Of a stretch of DNA of 60,036 nt, positions 32,312 through 41,138 are shown piece after piece (within the stretch, counting starts at the first letter, position 1; each line of letters opens with the position of its first letter). Under the pieces are notes generated by a model. That model made no database searches, was not told where the DNA came from, and worked only from the letters and a program-made list of their open reading frames with translations. The stretch spans positions 1-60,036 of the forward strand of contig NZ_KB908032.1 in the NCBI RefSeq assembly GCF_000382305.1. Direction: 5' to 3'. The stretch comes from Vitreoscilla stercoraria DSM 513 (lineage in GTDB: Bacteria; Pseudomonadota; Gammaproteobacteria; Burkholderiales; Neisseriaceae). The translations under genes and the position numbers were made by a program.

Positions 32312-34582
32312 ATGATTGTCTATCAGAATTCAAAAGATAAATTTATTAATGACGTTAGAAAAAATCATATTTCTGATATCGTGAAAAATGAAGTTTACAG
32401 AAAGTTGAATCGTAACTCACCCAAAAGTGAGGAGATTTCCTGGGAAAACTCATTAAGATTCATGATGAGTGTGATGATGGATCCTGAAATACCTAACGAT
32501 AGTAATATTTCAATTGAATATAATATTCCTTTGACTAATAGAAGAGTTGATTTCATTGTCACTGGCAAGAATCCAGAAAAAATTGATACTGCAATTATTA
32601 TAGAGCTTAAGCAGTGGAGTGATCTAGAGCGAACAAACAAAGATGCTATTGTAAAAACATTTTTGGGTAAGCAATTAAGAGAAGTCGTCCATCCATCTTA
32701 CCAAGCCTGGACTTATTCTGCCTTGATTAATGATTACAATGAAACTGTACGTAACGAAAACATACAATTAATACCATGTACGTATCTGCATAATTTAAAA
32801 AATAGTGCAGAGGTAAAGCATGATGTTTATCAAGAACATATTGATAAAGCACCCGTATTTATTTCTTCTGATGTTGAAAAACTATCTCGATTTATCAGTA
32901 AACACATTAAATTTGGTGATTCTACAAATGTAATGTACCGAATCGAAAATGGCAAAATCAAACCAAGTAAAAATTTATCAGACTATCTATCATCAATGCT
33001 TCAAGGTAATGAAGAGTTCATCCTCCTTGATAATCAGAAATTGGTGTATGAACAAGCTATACAGCTTGCTGAAAAAACAAAGTTAAATCAGAAACATTGT
33101 TTAATTGTTAAAGGTGGTCCTGGAACGGGTAAATCAGTATTAGCAATCAATCTATTGGTAAAATTTACTCACCAAGGATTATTAACACAATATGTATCAA
33201 AAAACTCTGCCCCCAGAGATGTATTTAAAGCAAAATTAACAAAATCTCTCGCTAAAGGACGAATAGATAGCCTTTTTAAAGGATCTGGTAGTTACATTGA
33301 CCAAGAGACAAATTTTTTTGATGCTTTATTGGTAGATGAGGCTCACCGTCTTAATGCAAAGTCAGGAATGTTTAGTCACTTAGGTGAGAATCAAATTAAA
33401 GAAATTATTGCCGCATCTAAATTATCAATATTTTTTATTGATGAAGCCCAAAAAGTAACATTTAAAGATATCGGTAGTATTGATGAAATTAAAAAACATG
33501 CTCTTGCCTTAGATGCAAAAGTAACAGAGCTAGAATTAGAATCCCAATTCAGATGCAATGGTTCGGATGGCTATTTGGCATGGTTGGATTCAGTATTGAA
33601 TATTCGTCCAACAGCAAATCTTGATTTAGATGGTATAGATTATGATTTTAGAGTGTTTGATAATCCTGTAGAACTACATAATTGCATTCGAAAACTGAAT
33701 GATATTAATAATAAATCTAGAATGGTTGCAGGATATTGTTGGCCTTGGAGTAGTAAAAATAATCCTGATTTAGATGACATCGTTATAGAAAATTGCGGGT
33801 ATTCAGCAAAATGGAATTTGGGAAGTGATGGAATGTTATGGGCTATTGCACCAAAGTCAGTAGAGGAAGTTGGTTGTATTCACACATGCCAAGGACTAGA
33901 GTTTGATTATGTTGGTGTAATTATAGGTGATGATTTTGTTATCCGAGATGGCAAGGTAGTGACGAACCCTGACAAAAGAGCGAAAAGTGATAAATCGATT
34001 TCTGGTTATAAAAAATTATTAAAATCAGATGCCGAACATGCAAAAAATCTCGTGGGTTCTATTATCAAAAATACATATCGTACTTTGATGACCAGAGGAC
34101 AAAAGGGCTGTTTTATTTATTGTACAGACCAAGAGACTCAAAATTATTTTAAAAAGCTTTTGAACGCACATCCTTCTAATAGTGTTCAACCTGAAAAAAA
34201 TTTTGATTTACAAAAGTTTAAGCCTAATCTAATTAAGTCAACATTAGAAACTGCTCCTAATAAAGTCTATTTACCAGTTTACAATTACGCTAATCCTAGT
34301 GTTACTGAGCAATGGTTTGAATGCCCATATTATATTCAACCAATATCCACCTTATTTGTGGCTACCATAGATGGAGCAGAAGTAATTGATCAAATTCAAC
34401 CAGATACTCATTATGTTTTTAATAAAGATATGGATGAATTTAACAGTGATGATATCTGCCTAATGAGTACGTTAGATGCTCAGGAGTATTATATTGGTAC
34501 CTTAAAAAATGCGTATGAAAAATACTCTTTAAAGGAGTCTGATTTGAAGGTTCTAGGTAAATTAGTTGCTCTTTTATTATGA
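32312..34582 (+). CDS. PD-(D/E)XK nuclease fused to a DUF2075 (SF1-like) helicase/ATPase
   Basis: This is a 756-residue protein. The N-terminal 100 residues read as a PD-(D/E)XK nuclease, with D80 in RRVDFIV and E98 and K100 in IIIELKQW. Walker A is GGPGTGKS near 268-275, Walker B LLVDEAHRL near 344, and further helicase-like motifs are FFIDEAQKV, CIHTCQGLEFDYVGVI and YRTLMTRGQKGCFIYC. The helicase part is of the DUF2075 type. It is followed 20 bases later by a MazG-like gene. Very low GC compared with the phage core marks it as imported cargo. A defence role is inferred from nuclease-helicase fusion and location. Confidence 0.85.
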   Translation: MIVYQNSKDKFINDVRKNHISDIVKNEVYRKLNRNSPKSEEISWENSLRFMMSVMMDPEIPNDSNISIEYNIPLTNRRVDFIVTGKNPEKIDTAIIIELKQWSDLERTNKDAIVKTFLGKQLREVVHPSYQAWTYSALINDYNETVRNENIQLIPCTYLHNLKNSAEVKHDVYQEHIDKAPVFISSDVEKLSRFISKHIKFGDSTNVMYRIENGKIKPSKNLSDYLSSMLQGNEEFILLDNQKLVYEQAIQLAEKTKLNQKHCLIVKGGPGTGKSVLAINLLVKFTHQGLLTQYVSKNSAPRDVFKAKLTKSLAKGRIDSLFKGSGSYIDQETNFFDALLVDEAHRLNAKSGMFSHLGENQIKEIIAASKLSIFFIDEAQKVTFKDIGSIDEIKKHALALDAKVTELELESQFRCNGSDGYLAWLDSVLNIRPTANLDLDGIDYDFRVFDNPVELHNCIRKLNDINNKSRMVAGYCWPWSSKNNPDLDDIVIENCGYSAKWNLGSDGMLWAIAPKSVEEVGCIHTCQGLEFDYVGVIIGDDFVIRDGKVVTNPDKRAKSDKSISGYKKLLKSDAEHAKNLVGSIIKNTYRTLMTRGQKGCFIYCTDQETQNYFKKLLNAHPSNSVQPEKNFDLQKFKPNLIKSTLETAPNKVYLPVYNYANPSVTEQWFECPYYIQPISTLFVATIDGAEVIDQIQPDTHYVFNKDMDEFNSDDICLMSTLDAQEYYIGTLKNAYEKYSLKESDLKVLGKLVALLL

Positions 34583-34601
34583 TATTTTAAGTGAAAATAA
34601 T

Positions 34602-34952
34602 ATGTGTGAATCGTTTGAACAATTACAACAAAATCTAATTAAATTTACAGAAGAAAGGGATTGGAGTCAGTTTCATTCCCCTAAAAACTTGGCAATGGCC
34701 CTGTCTGTTGAAGTATCGGAACTCATGGAACCTTTTCAATGGCTGACTGAAGAGCAATCATTTAATTTAAACGATGATAAATTACAAGCAGTGAGTGAAG
34801 AAATTGCAGATGTTCAATTGTATTTAATTCAATTGGCCAGTAAATTAAATATTGATATTTTAAAAGCCTGCGAATTAAAAATGATTAAAAATGCAGAAAA
34901 ATATCCTGTGAATCAATCTAAGGGGTGTGCTAAGAAATACAATGAATTTTAG
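34602..34952 (+). CDS. MazG-like nucleotide pyrophosphohydrolase
   Basis: In this 116-residue protein the MazG metal site is clear: EVSELMEPFQWLTEEQ, then EEIADVQLYLIQL, that is ExxE followed by ExxD. The ending is LKMIKNAEKYPVNQSKG, as in MazG-like dNTP hydrolases. It follows the DUF2075 gene by 20 bases, so it is co-transcribed. The family hydrolyses nucleoside triphosphates to monophosphates. Coupled to a DNA-sensing nuclease-helicase, it may drain nucleotides during infection; that coupling is my inference. Confidence 0.85.
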   Translation: MCESFEQLQQNLIKFTEERDWSQFHSPKNLAMALSVEVSELMEPFQWLTEEQSFNLNDDKLQAVSEEIADVQLYLIQLASKLNIDILKACELKMIKNAEKYPVNQSKGCAKKYNEF

Positions 34953-35178
34953 TTAAGCGGCAATTAAACTTTGTATGCTTATGCTAGTGTTTTATAATGA
35001 CATTCGTATAATTAGTATGAGTTTTATCGCTTGTTCAAGCTAAAACAAAAACACATCAAATTACAAGGATAAATTTCAATTGTAGTCCCCAGTCAAGATT
35101 TGAGTTCAGGCAAAGCTAAAGATCAAAAACAAATGCTTGAATGCTATTTACGACACAGAGAATCTTACCGATTAAGAT

Positions 35179-35421
35179 ATGCTCAATTACGCCATCACCA
35201 TTCGTGATAAGGTCGCAGAGGATGAAACCGCCATGAAGCAAATCGCCAACAATGCACCTGAACAAGCTATGTTAGGTGACTTTACGACCCGTACAGAAGA
35301 TGCCATCTTTGCCAGCAGCGAAGCACACAACAATCAACAAATGCAATTGCTTCCAGATCCTGCAAAGTTCAATCAGTTTGTGAGGGTGGTGTTTGAGATG
35401 CTAAAGAGAATAAGTAATTAA
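35179..35421 (+). pseudogene. Remnant of type I restriction subunit HsdR, C-terminal end
   Basis: The 80-residue frame (ITIRDKVAEDETAMKQIANN, then EQAMLGDFTTRTEDAIFASSEAHNNQQMQLL, then FNQFVRVVFEMLKR) matches the extreme C-terminus of EcoR124-type HsdR proteins as I remember them. A stop codon lies directly upstream in frame, and no helicase or nuclease part precedes it, so it is a leftover of a deleted type I restriction system. The preceding 230 bases (34953-35178) contain no other gene. Confidence 0.65.
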
Positions 35422-35562
35422 TTTTTTAATAATTTTTTTAAATTATCTGACTCTATGGAGGTTTTGGTCGAAAATATACTCCATTGATGAGCAGTTATAT
35501 TTCACCATTCCAATATTGTTATAAATAATACGATTTGAATATTTTCAAAAATAGGGGTAATT

Positions 35563-37908
35563 ATGCAAAATTCATTATATAGAATCACTGCTTATGCTTA
35601 TATTTCTTCATTAGAAGTTAGTTTAAAAAATTTAGTAATAACTTTTATTGGTAATTTTGATATCAGTCAGCATGCTTTTCTTTTACCTCAAAATGCTACT
35701 CAAAAAGCAATAGAAAGATTGGAAAAAGATATTGGTTTTAAAGATGAAATATTATATATAAAAGATATTATTGATTATTTTGACTATGGAGATTTACTCC
35801 AAATTATTTCATTAAGTAAAAATTACATTAATGATATTATTTATCAAGAGTTTAATAAAAATTATGTTGAGTTTGAAAAATTGATTCAAATTCGAAATGC
35901 TGTGATGCATTCAAGGCCCATTTCATTTAGTGATTACCATTTCATTTTCGAATTCTGTATAAATTTAATTGAAAACACTGTTAATTCCCAGGAAATATGG
36001 TACCCATTAGTATCTTTAAAGACAGAAATTGATAAAGATTCTAATTATGTTTTTTCAAATTTCACCATTCCAGATGAGCAACAGTTAAACTTCTTAGGTC
36101 ATAATTTACCAGTTCCTGATTATGATGAGACAGGCTTAATTGGTCGAGATAATGAAGAAAAAACGCTTAAAGAATTATGCTTGAAGCAAAATGTTTCTGT
36201 CATATCAGTAATTGGTGAAGGAGGTATTGGTAAAACCGCATTAGCTTTAAAAGTAGCCTATGATTTATTAGATAATCCTGAAAAACCGTTTGACTCTGTA
36301 ATATGGATTTCTTCTAAAACAACAAAAATATCATTTACCGAAATTAATGATATTAAGGATGCCATTTCATCTTCAATAGATGTTATTTCACATATTGCTC
36401 ATGATTTGAGTGGAATAGAAACTAATAATTTAGAAGCAGGGCTAGAGGAAATTCGTTGCTATTTGAATAATTTTAAAATTGCTCTTTTTATTGATAATTT
36501 AGAAACGATTTTAGACGATAATATTCGGAAATTAGTACAAGATATTGGTGTAGGTAGTAAAATTATTTTTACTTCTAGAATTGGATTAGGGGCATATGAG
36601 CATCCTATTAAATTAAATGGTATCGATGAAAAAAATGCTTCAAGATTTTTAAGAACTTTAGCATCCACACGGTCTATCAAAGAATTACAGTATTTATCTG
36701 AAGAAATTCTAATAAATTATGTCAGAAGAATGAACTGTAATCCTAGTTTTATTAAATGGTTTGTAAGTTGTGTCCAAGCTGGTAAACGACCAGAAGAAGT
36801 ATTGCAAAATCCTGATAAGTTTTTAACATTTTGTATGTCAAATGTATATCAATTTTTAAATGATGAAACTAAAAATCTTACTAAAATTTTACTTTGTGCT
36901 AAAGGAGCAAGAGAGCTTCCTGAATTACAGTTCCTAACAGATTATAATGCCATGAAATTGCAAAATTGTATTAATTTGTTATTAACTACTAATATGTTAA
37001 ATCAAAAAAATAAACCTATCCTTGGCACTACTAAATCTAGCTATGAGTTATCAGAACTTGCTCAGAAATTCTTGTCTTTAATGTATCCACCAACTAAGTC
37101 TTTCCGTGAAAGTATCACAAAAAAATTAAAACAATTGCAATCCTCAGCAGATAACTATCAATATGCAGATAAAAAAATGTATAGAGGTACGGCAATACAA
37201 ATTAGAGATAAAAAAGATGCAATTATTGTGCGTCAATTAAATGTTGTTATGAATTTTATTAAGGATAGAGAATTTCAGAAAGCTCAAAAAATTTTAGATG
37301 AGTTAAAAGCTTTATCTCCTGAGTACCATGAAATTCATAGGGTTTATGCTTATTTTTATCAGGAGCAAGAGAATATTTTTGAAGCAGAAGAAAGCTTCGA
37401 ATTAGCAACGCAATTAGCTCCAAAATCACCAGTGACCTTTTATTGGTATGGACGATTTTTACTAGATAATGGAGATACTGAAAAGGCTCTAGAAATTTTA
37501 AAAAAAGCTTATTCATTTGAAAAGAATTCACCTGATTTAAAAATCACTTTAATTCGTGCATATATGTATCAAAAGAAATTTCATGAAGCAAACCAGCTCA
37601 TTAATAATATTGATTTATCAAATTTAGATGATTATCTACGTACCCAATTTCATATAGTAAAAATACAATATTTTTATAGATTAGGAGATTTTTATTATGG
37701 AAATAATAATCTTTCAGAATGTCTTAATGAATTGGAAAATATGAAGCGTTATTATGAACAAGTACCTACATATAATAGACATCGCTCTTTAATACCATAT
37801 ATGAGAAAATCAAATTTCATATTAAGAAAATTATCAAATAAAACTCATTCTGTAGAATTAAAAAGAAAAGCTAGTGAAATATCTAACTGGCTAGAGTTAT
37901 TAGATTAA
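35563..37908 (+). CDS. HEPN-like, NB-ARC/STAND ATPase, TPR protein
   Basis: A 781-residue protein in three parts. Residues 1-150 are helical with R112-NAVM-H117, an RxxxxH motif in a helix pair, as in HEPN ribonuclease-like domains (Swt1 type). Residues 190-500 form a STAND ATPase of NB-ARC type: LIGRDNEEK, Walker A GEGGIGKT (218-225), Walker B IALFIDNLET, and IIFTSRIGLGAYEHPIKL as sensor. The C-terminus (560-730) has TPR-like helices (FEAEESFELATQLAPKSPVTFYWYGRFLLDNGDTEKALEIL). The layout is that of bacterial NLR-like immune sensors. It is AT-rich, alone in its unit, and flanked by decayed genes. Confidence 0.85.
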   Translation: MQNSLYRITAYAYISSLEVSLKNLVITFIGNFDISQHAFLLPQNATQKAIERLEKDIGFKDEILYIKDIIDYFDYGDLLQIISLSKNYINDIIYQEFNKNYVEFEKLIQIRNAVMHSRPISFSDYHFIFEFCINLIENTVNSQEIWYPLVSLKTEIDKDSNYVFSNFTIPDEQQLNFLGHNLPVPDYDETGLIGRDNEEKTLKELCLKQNVSVISVIGEGGIGKTALALKVAYDLLDNPEKPFDSVIWISSKTTKISFTEINDIKDAISSSIDVISHIAHDLSGIETNNLEAGLEEIRCYLNNFKIALFIDNLETILDDNIRKLVQDIGVGSKIIFTSRIGLGAYEHPIKLNGIDEKNASRFLRTLASTRSIKELQYLSEEILINYVRRMNCNPSFIKWFVSCVQAGKRPEEVLQNPDKFLTFCMSNVYQFLNDETKNLTKILLCAKGARELPELQFLTDYNAMKLQNCINLLLTTNMLNQKNKPILGTTKSSYELSELAQKFLSLMYPPTKSFRESITKKLKQLQSSADNYQYADKKMYRGTAIQIRDKKDAIIVRQLNVVMNFIKDREFQKAQKILDELKALSPEYHEIHRVYAYFYQEQENIFEAEESFELATQLAPKSPVTFYWYGRFLLDNGDTEKALEILKKAYSFEKNSPDLKITLIRAYMYQKKFHEANQLINNIDLSNLDDYLRTQFHIVKIQYFYRLGDFYYGNNNLSECLNELENMKRYYEQVPTYNRHRSLIPYMRKSNFILRKLSNKTHSVELKRKASEISNWLELLD

Positions 37909-37969
37909 GACCTTTTAAATAATTAACCCTAAATTGTTGAGTAAGGACTAATTTAGTAAACCATATCTT

Positions 37970-38140
37970 GGTAATCCTCCCATTTTTAATGGACCGAATA
38001 AACAGAATCAAACAGTCATCAATGGCGGCTTGCCGCCATTGGCTTGATGAGGCCTTTCATGGTTGTAAACCACAGCCAGCTAGTGGTATAGTCTTCAATA
38101 TCATTCAAACTATTGAATAGATTTTGATTTAACAAAATCA
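37970..38140 (-). mobile_element. IS3-family remnant (3' end of orfB)
   Basis: Read on the minus strand, the segment encodes an eroded OrfB tail (LNDIEDYT, then SWLWF) followed by the same right end as the copy at 1-983 (GGTAATCCTCCCATTTTTAATGGA inverted). It lacks the rest of the element. It is diverged from that copy, so it is an old insertion. It lies at the border between the AT-rich cargo and the phage structural genes, in inverted orientation to the 1-983 copy. Confidence 0.8.
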
Positions 38141-38217
38141 TATTTCACATTTAGGCTTGAGGATTTAATTGTCAAATTGGTATTGCTTTGAATCTTAGTG
38201 TATTTACATCATAATAT

Positions 38218-38541
38218 TCAAAAGTACCCCACCAAATTCATAAACTGCTGTCCCGCTAAAATCTTTACAGGCATGGTTTCCTCAGTATGCAGCTTCACAC
38301 ATTCAAAACAATCCATCCCATATTGCGCGGCCACACGTTGCAGCATCTCAATGCCTGTATCTGAGCCGCAAAGTACATACACCACACGGCTTTTGGCTTG
38401 AGATTGCAAAGCTTCCAAAGATGATTTGGCCGCAACGTGCAAAGCGTCCTGAAACTCAGTAGTGTCTCGAATGCCTTCAATGGCCAATAGCTCATCGAGC
38501 ATGGGTAATTGGAAGTTGTTTGGATAATAGGTAGTCGTCAT
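38218..38541 (-). CDS. Hypothetical phage protein, 107 aa
   Basis: A 107-residue protein (MTTTYYPNNFQLPMLDELLAIEGIRDTTEFQDALHVAAKSSLEAL, then RVVYVLCGSDTGIEMLQRVAAQYGMDCFECVKLH). It is followed 55 bases upstream by another minus-strand gene and both face away from the structural operon that begins at 39147. No family recognised. The ending LAGQQFMNLVGYF is hydrophobic but short. Confidence 0.65.
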   Translation of the reverse strand: MTTTYYPNNFQLPMLDELLAIEGIRDTTEFQDALHVAAKSSLEALQSQAKSRVVYVLCGSDTGIEMLQRVAAQYGMDCFECVKLHTEETMPVKILAGQQFMNLVGYF

Positions 38542-38596
38542 GGCAAATCTCTTTAGTTCAAATTAACGGTCAGTATCTTAGTGTTAAAACGCGGTT

Positions 38597-39070
38597 TCAA
38601 ATCGTTGTCAGCATGTTCATAAAGCCTTTCATGCCAGATAAAACGGTTTGGGTACCACAGTATTGTTTGAAATACAGTGCGGTGGCCAAGATGGCGGCAG
38701 CACCGTTGCCCACGTTTTGCACTTGGTAATTGAAGCGGCCTGAATCTTTCAAACCTGCAATCTGTACCGAGTCGGATACATCATGCTTTTGTAAGCTGGG
38801 TTCCAAAACAATGGCGCCTTTGGCTTTGAGTTCTCGATACGCTTCAATGGCAGGGATGAATTCGGTTTGGTCAAACAGTGAGGTGGCGCCAATACCATCC
38901 AAATCAGTAATCAACACAAAGCCGTCTTGTAAACCAAATTTCGGTGGCGTTTCTTCTTGGGTACAAATCAAAGTCGGTTTGCCATCGATGTCCATCACCA
39001 TAGACAAAATGCCGACGGGTTTGCCGTCATAGCCGCCAAACGCGGCACGAATCATCACTTCTTGTGACAT
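38597..39070 (-). CDS. Hypothetical phage protein, 157 aa
   Basis: A 157-residue protein with alternating strands (MIRAAFGGYDGKPVGILSMVMDIDGKPTLICTQEE, then GFVLITDLDGIGATSLFD) and a C-terminal helix. It does not resemble a family I know. Its start abuts the GGGAACGC site at 39072, so it is divergent from the structural genes. It could be part of the virion or a regulator; the pair is conserved in arrangement here only as far as I can see. Confidence 0.65.
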   Translation of the reverse strand: MSQEVMIRAAFGGYDGKPVGILSMVMDIDGKPTLICTQEETPPKFGLQDGFVLITDLDGIGATSLFDQTEFIPAIEAYRELKAKGAIVLEPSLQKHDVSDSVQIAGLKDSGRFNYQVQNVGNGAAAILATALYFKQYCGTQTVLSGMKGFMNMLTTI

Positions 39071-39071
39071 G

Positions 39072-39111
39072 GGGAACGCTCAATCAATATGGTGGATAGT
39101 GGGCTTATTAT
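39072..39111 (+). promoter_or_regulatory. Candidate late promoter, site 2
   Basis: GGGAACGC (39072-39079), 26 bases, then a -10-like TATTAT (39106-39111). The site lies between a divergent gene pair. An imperfect hairpin (TGGGCTT / AAGCATCCCA, 39099-39122) surrounds the -10 box. The first structural gene starts at 39147. Confidence 0.6.
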
Positions 39112-39146
39112 CCAAGCATCCCAATAGCTTTGATTGTGAGTTCCCT

Positions 39147-39458
39147 ATGCCGATTGACTCTATGCGAGTGGGCCATGCTTACCGTGAAATGCGCAAAGCA
39201 TCGCAACATGCCAAATCTTATCAATTGAATAAAGTCCACTATGTTCAGCTGCGCCAAGTCTTGGATCACAGCTTGACCAATCAATTTGTGTACAAAAACC
39301 GTGCTGATTGGTTGGTCGCTGCTGCGGTGACGGGTTTTAACGATGTGGATGTACCCGTACAAGAGGGCGCACGTCGCTTCATTCCAATGAGCCAGGCCAT
39401 TGCCATTACCAAAGCCACCGCAATGCTTAAAACCAAATCTGGCATGAGTTTGTATTGA
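39147..39458 (+). CDS. Hypothetical phage protein, 103 aa
   Basis: I prefer the ATG at 39147 because the frame is also open upstream to 39069 only through promoter sequence. The product (MPIDSMRVGHAYREMRKASQHAKSYQLNKVHYVQLRQVLDHSLT) is basic and helical at first, then has VAAAVTGFNDVDVPVQEGARRFIPMSQAIAITKA. It may be a head or connector protein given the position before the SWIM-type gene. No known family recognised. Confidence 0.65.
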   Translation: MPIDSMRVGHAYREMRKASQHAKSYQLNKVHYVQLRQVLDHSLTNQFVYKNRADWLVAAAVTGFNDVDVPVQEGARRFIPMSQAIAITKATAMLKTKSGMSLY

Positions 39459-39459
39459 T

Positions 39460-40587
39460 ATGGCCACACGAAATAAAGTAGTTGCCGAAAACAAAGAAGC
39501 CATAGCCGCTTTAACGGTTAAACAGCAGCTGGATGTGATTGCGGCGCGTGAAAAGCGTGCCGAGCAAGAACGGGTCGAAGCGGGCAATATTTTGGCACTA
39601 GGCAATGCCTTGGGTTTAAAGCCGACGCAAGTTGAAGAGGTATTGGCCAAAATCAATATTGCCAGTGGGGTGATGACCGAAGAATTGACCCGCGATGACT
39701 TGCAGCATTTGGCCAAAGCGATGGACGAGTTGCAAGACAAGTTCAAATCCATGCAAGTGCGCGGTGGCATTCATCCACGAACTGTGATTAACAAAAGCCG
39801 TAAGGTCGATTTGTTGCGTTGTGAAACTGAAATCAATACAGCGGTGGCAGCAAGACGTGACAAAGAAGGCGTGGTGGTGTTTCGGGTCAATGCCAGTGCC
39901 AAGTCCAAACAAACCCACCATGCGGTATCGGTACAGTTTTTGGATTTTCAGGCCGCCATTTCCGGTGGTCGCATCAGCAATAAAATGGCCGAAGCAGTGG
40001 CACGTGGTCCTATTCGTTTTGATTGTGATTGTGGCCGTCATCGTTTTTGGTACCGTTATGTGGCTACGGTAGGTGGTTTTGCCCAAGGCAAGCCTGAGAC
40101 GGGCTTTCCCAAGATACGCAATCCAAAATTGGGTGGCATTGCCTGTAAGCACGTGTTGCGGGTGATGTTGGTGTTGACCAAATCGCCTGCTTTTACTGCC
40201 TACATGAAGCAATACATTGCACAAATGCGTGGGAATCCAACGCCTAAAGCCAAAACCATGGGCAAAAAGCAAATTGAGCAACTGGCAGAGCAAATCAGCC
40301 AAGAGGCTTGGAACAAAAAGCGCATCCGCCAACATGCCAATGCCGCTGTGCCTGCTGACATGACTGATGCTTTTAGCAGTAACCGCCGCAAAGCCAAAAG
40401 CATTGCCGGTGTGGGAATGACACCATCCGAAATTGCCAAAGCCAAAGCACAGGCTAAAGCCGCCAATATGGAAGCGATTCGTGAAATCAACCGTCAATTG
40501 AACAATCCTGAGATTCAGCAAAATACGACTCCTGAGGTCTTTGCTCAAATTCAAAAGCTTTTGGAAGGAGCCAAACGTGGGTCTTGA
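39460..40587 (+). CDS. SWIM-type zinc-finger phage protein
   Basis: This 375-residue protein has a long coiled coil in its first 60 residues. At residues 187-230 a SWIM pattern is visible: FDCDCGRHRFW, about 33 residues, then GGIACKHVLRVM, that is C-x-C-x(n)-C-x-H. The C-terminus is Lys/Ala-rich (KAKAQAKAANMEAIREINRQ). SWIM fingers bind DNA or mediate protein contacts. Its function is unknown. It overlaps the next gene. Confidence 0.75.
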   Translation: MATRNKVVAENKEAIAALTVKQQLDVIAAREKRAEQERVEAGNILALGNALGLKPTQVEEVLAKINIASGVMTEELTRDDLQHLAKAMDELQDKFKSMQVRGGIHPRTVINKSRKVDLLRCETEINTAVAARRDKEGVVVFRVNASAKSKQTHHAVSVQFLDFQAAISGGRISNKMAEAVARGPIRFDCDCGRHRFWYRYVATVGGFAQGKPETGFPKIRNPKLGGIACKHVLRVMLVLTKSPAFTAYMKQYIAQMRGNPTPKAKTMGKKQIEQLAEQISQEAWNKKRIRQHANAAVPADMTDAFSSNRRKAKSIAGVGMTPSEIAKAKAQAKAANMEAIREINRQLNNPEIQQNTTPEVFAQIQKLLEGAKRGS

Positions 40588-41089
40588 TTGGAGCAATGGC
40601 AATCCTTTATCGAATGCCAACAACCGTGCTAAGCGCATGGTGGTGATGAATCACATCTGGTCTCAAGACGTGGTGGTCTACCGTAAAATCTCGCTGCGTC
40701 CTGATGAAGACAATGATCCTGACAATGCCGCTACATTCGGTGGTGCAATGCAAATGGGCATGGAAGATGAAGCCGATTATGAATTGGAAATTGTGGGAGC
40801 GGGCAAAATGGTGTTTGCCAGTCAATATGGTGGTGCGGAACATGCGGGCAATTGGCAGACCTTCAATGTGAGTAACGGTGATGTGCCAGTATTAATTGAG
40901 CCGGTTATAGAAGGCGAATTCGAAATCAAAAAACATGACAGGGTGTATGTGATTTTGCCTGATTTTGCTTATGGTTATCAGGTGTCCAGCATTACATCGC
41001 CTTCTAGTTTGCCGCAAGGACGCTCCAGTGTGGTGTATTTGCAGCCGTTAGAACAGGCTTCAAACCCTGATTTCAATGATTTGATTTAA
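40577..41089 (+). CDS. Hypothetical structural protein, 170 aa
   Basis: I place the start at the GTG at 40577, with GGAAGGAG seven bases upstream, rather than at 40541. The protein starts GLDWSNGNPLSNANNRAKRMVV, has an acidic middle (MEDEADYELEIVGAGKMVFAS) and ends with KHDRVYVILPDFAYGYQVSSITSPSSLPQGR, which looks like a beta-rich head-completion or tail-attachment protein. It ends at a bidirectional terminator facing the restriction-modification gene. Confidence 0.65.
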   Translation: MGLDWSNGNPLSNANNRAKRMVVMNHIWSQDVVVYRKISLRPDEDNDPDNAATFGGAMQMGMEDEADYELEIVGAGKMVFASQYGGAEHAGNWQTFNVSNGDVPVLIEPVIEGEFEIKKHDRVYVILPDFAYGYQVSSITSPSSLPQGRSSVVYLQPLEQASNPDFNDLI

Positions 41090-41092
41090 ATT

Positions 41093-41127
41093 AAAAGCCC
41101 ACTACGTGATGATATGAGTGGGCTTTT
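41093..41127. terminator. Bidirectional terminator between convergent genes
   Basis: AAAAGCCCACT and AGTGGGCTTTT pair around a 13-base loop, with A and T runs on the two sides. It isolates the minus-strand methyltransferase-nuclease gene from the phage structural gene. Confidence 0.8.
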
Positions 41128-41138
41128 AATTGTGGATT

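Noticed and set aside
39616..40638. 340-residue minus-strand frame opposite the SWIM-type gene
   Set aside because: Its His/Phe/Cys-rich composition is that of an antisense shadow; the plus strand has a clear domain and ribosome site.
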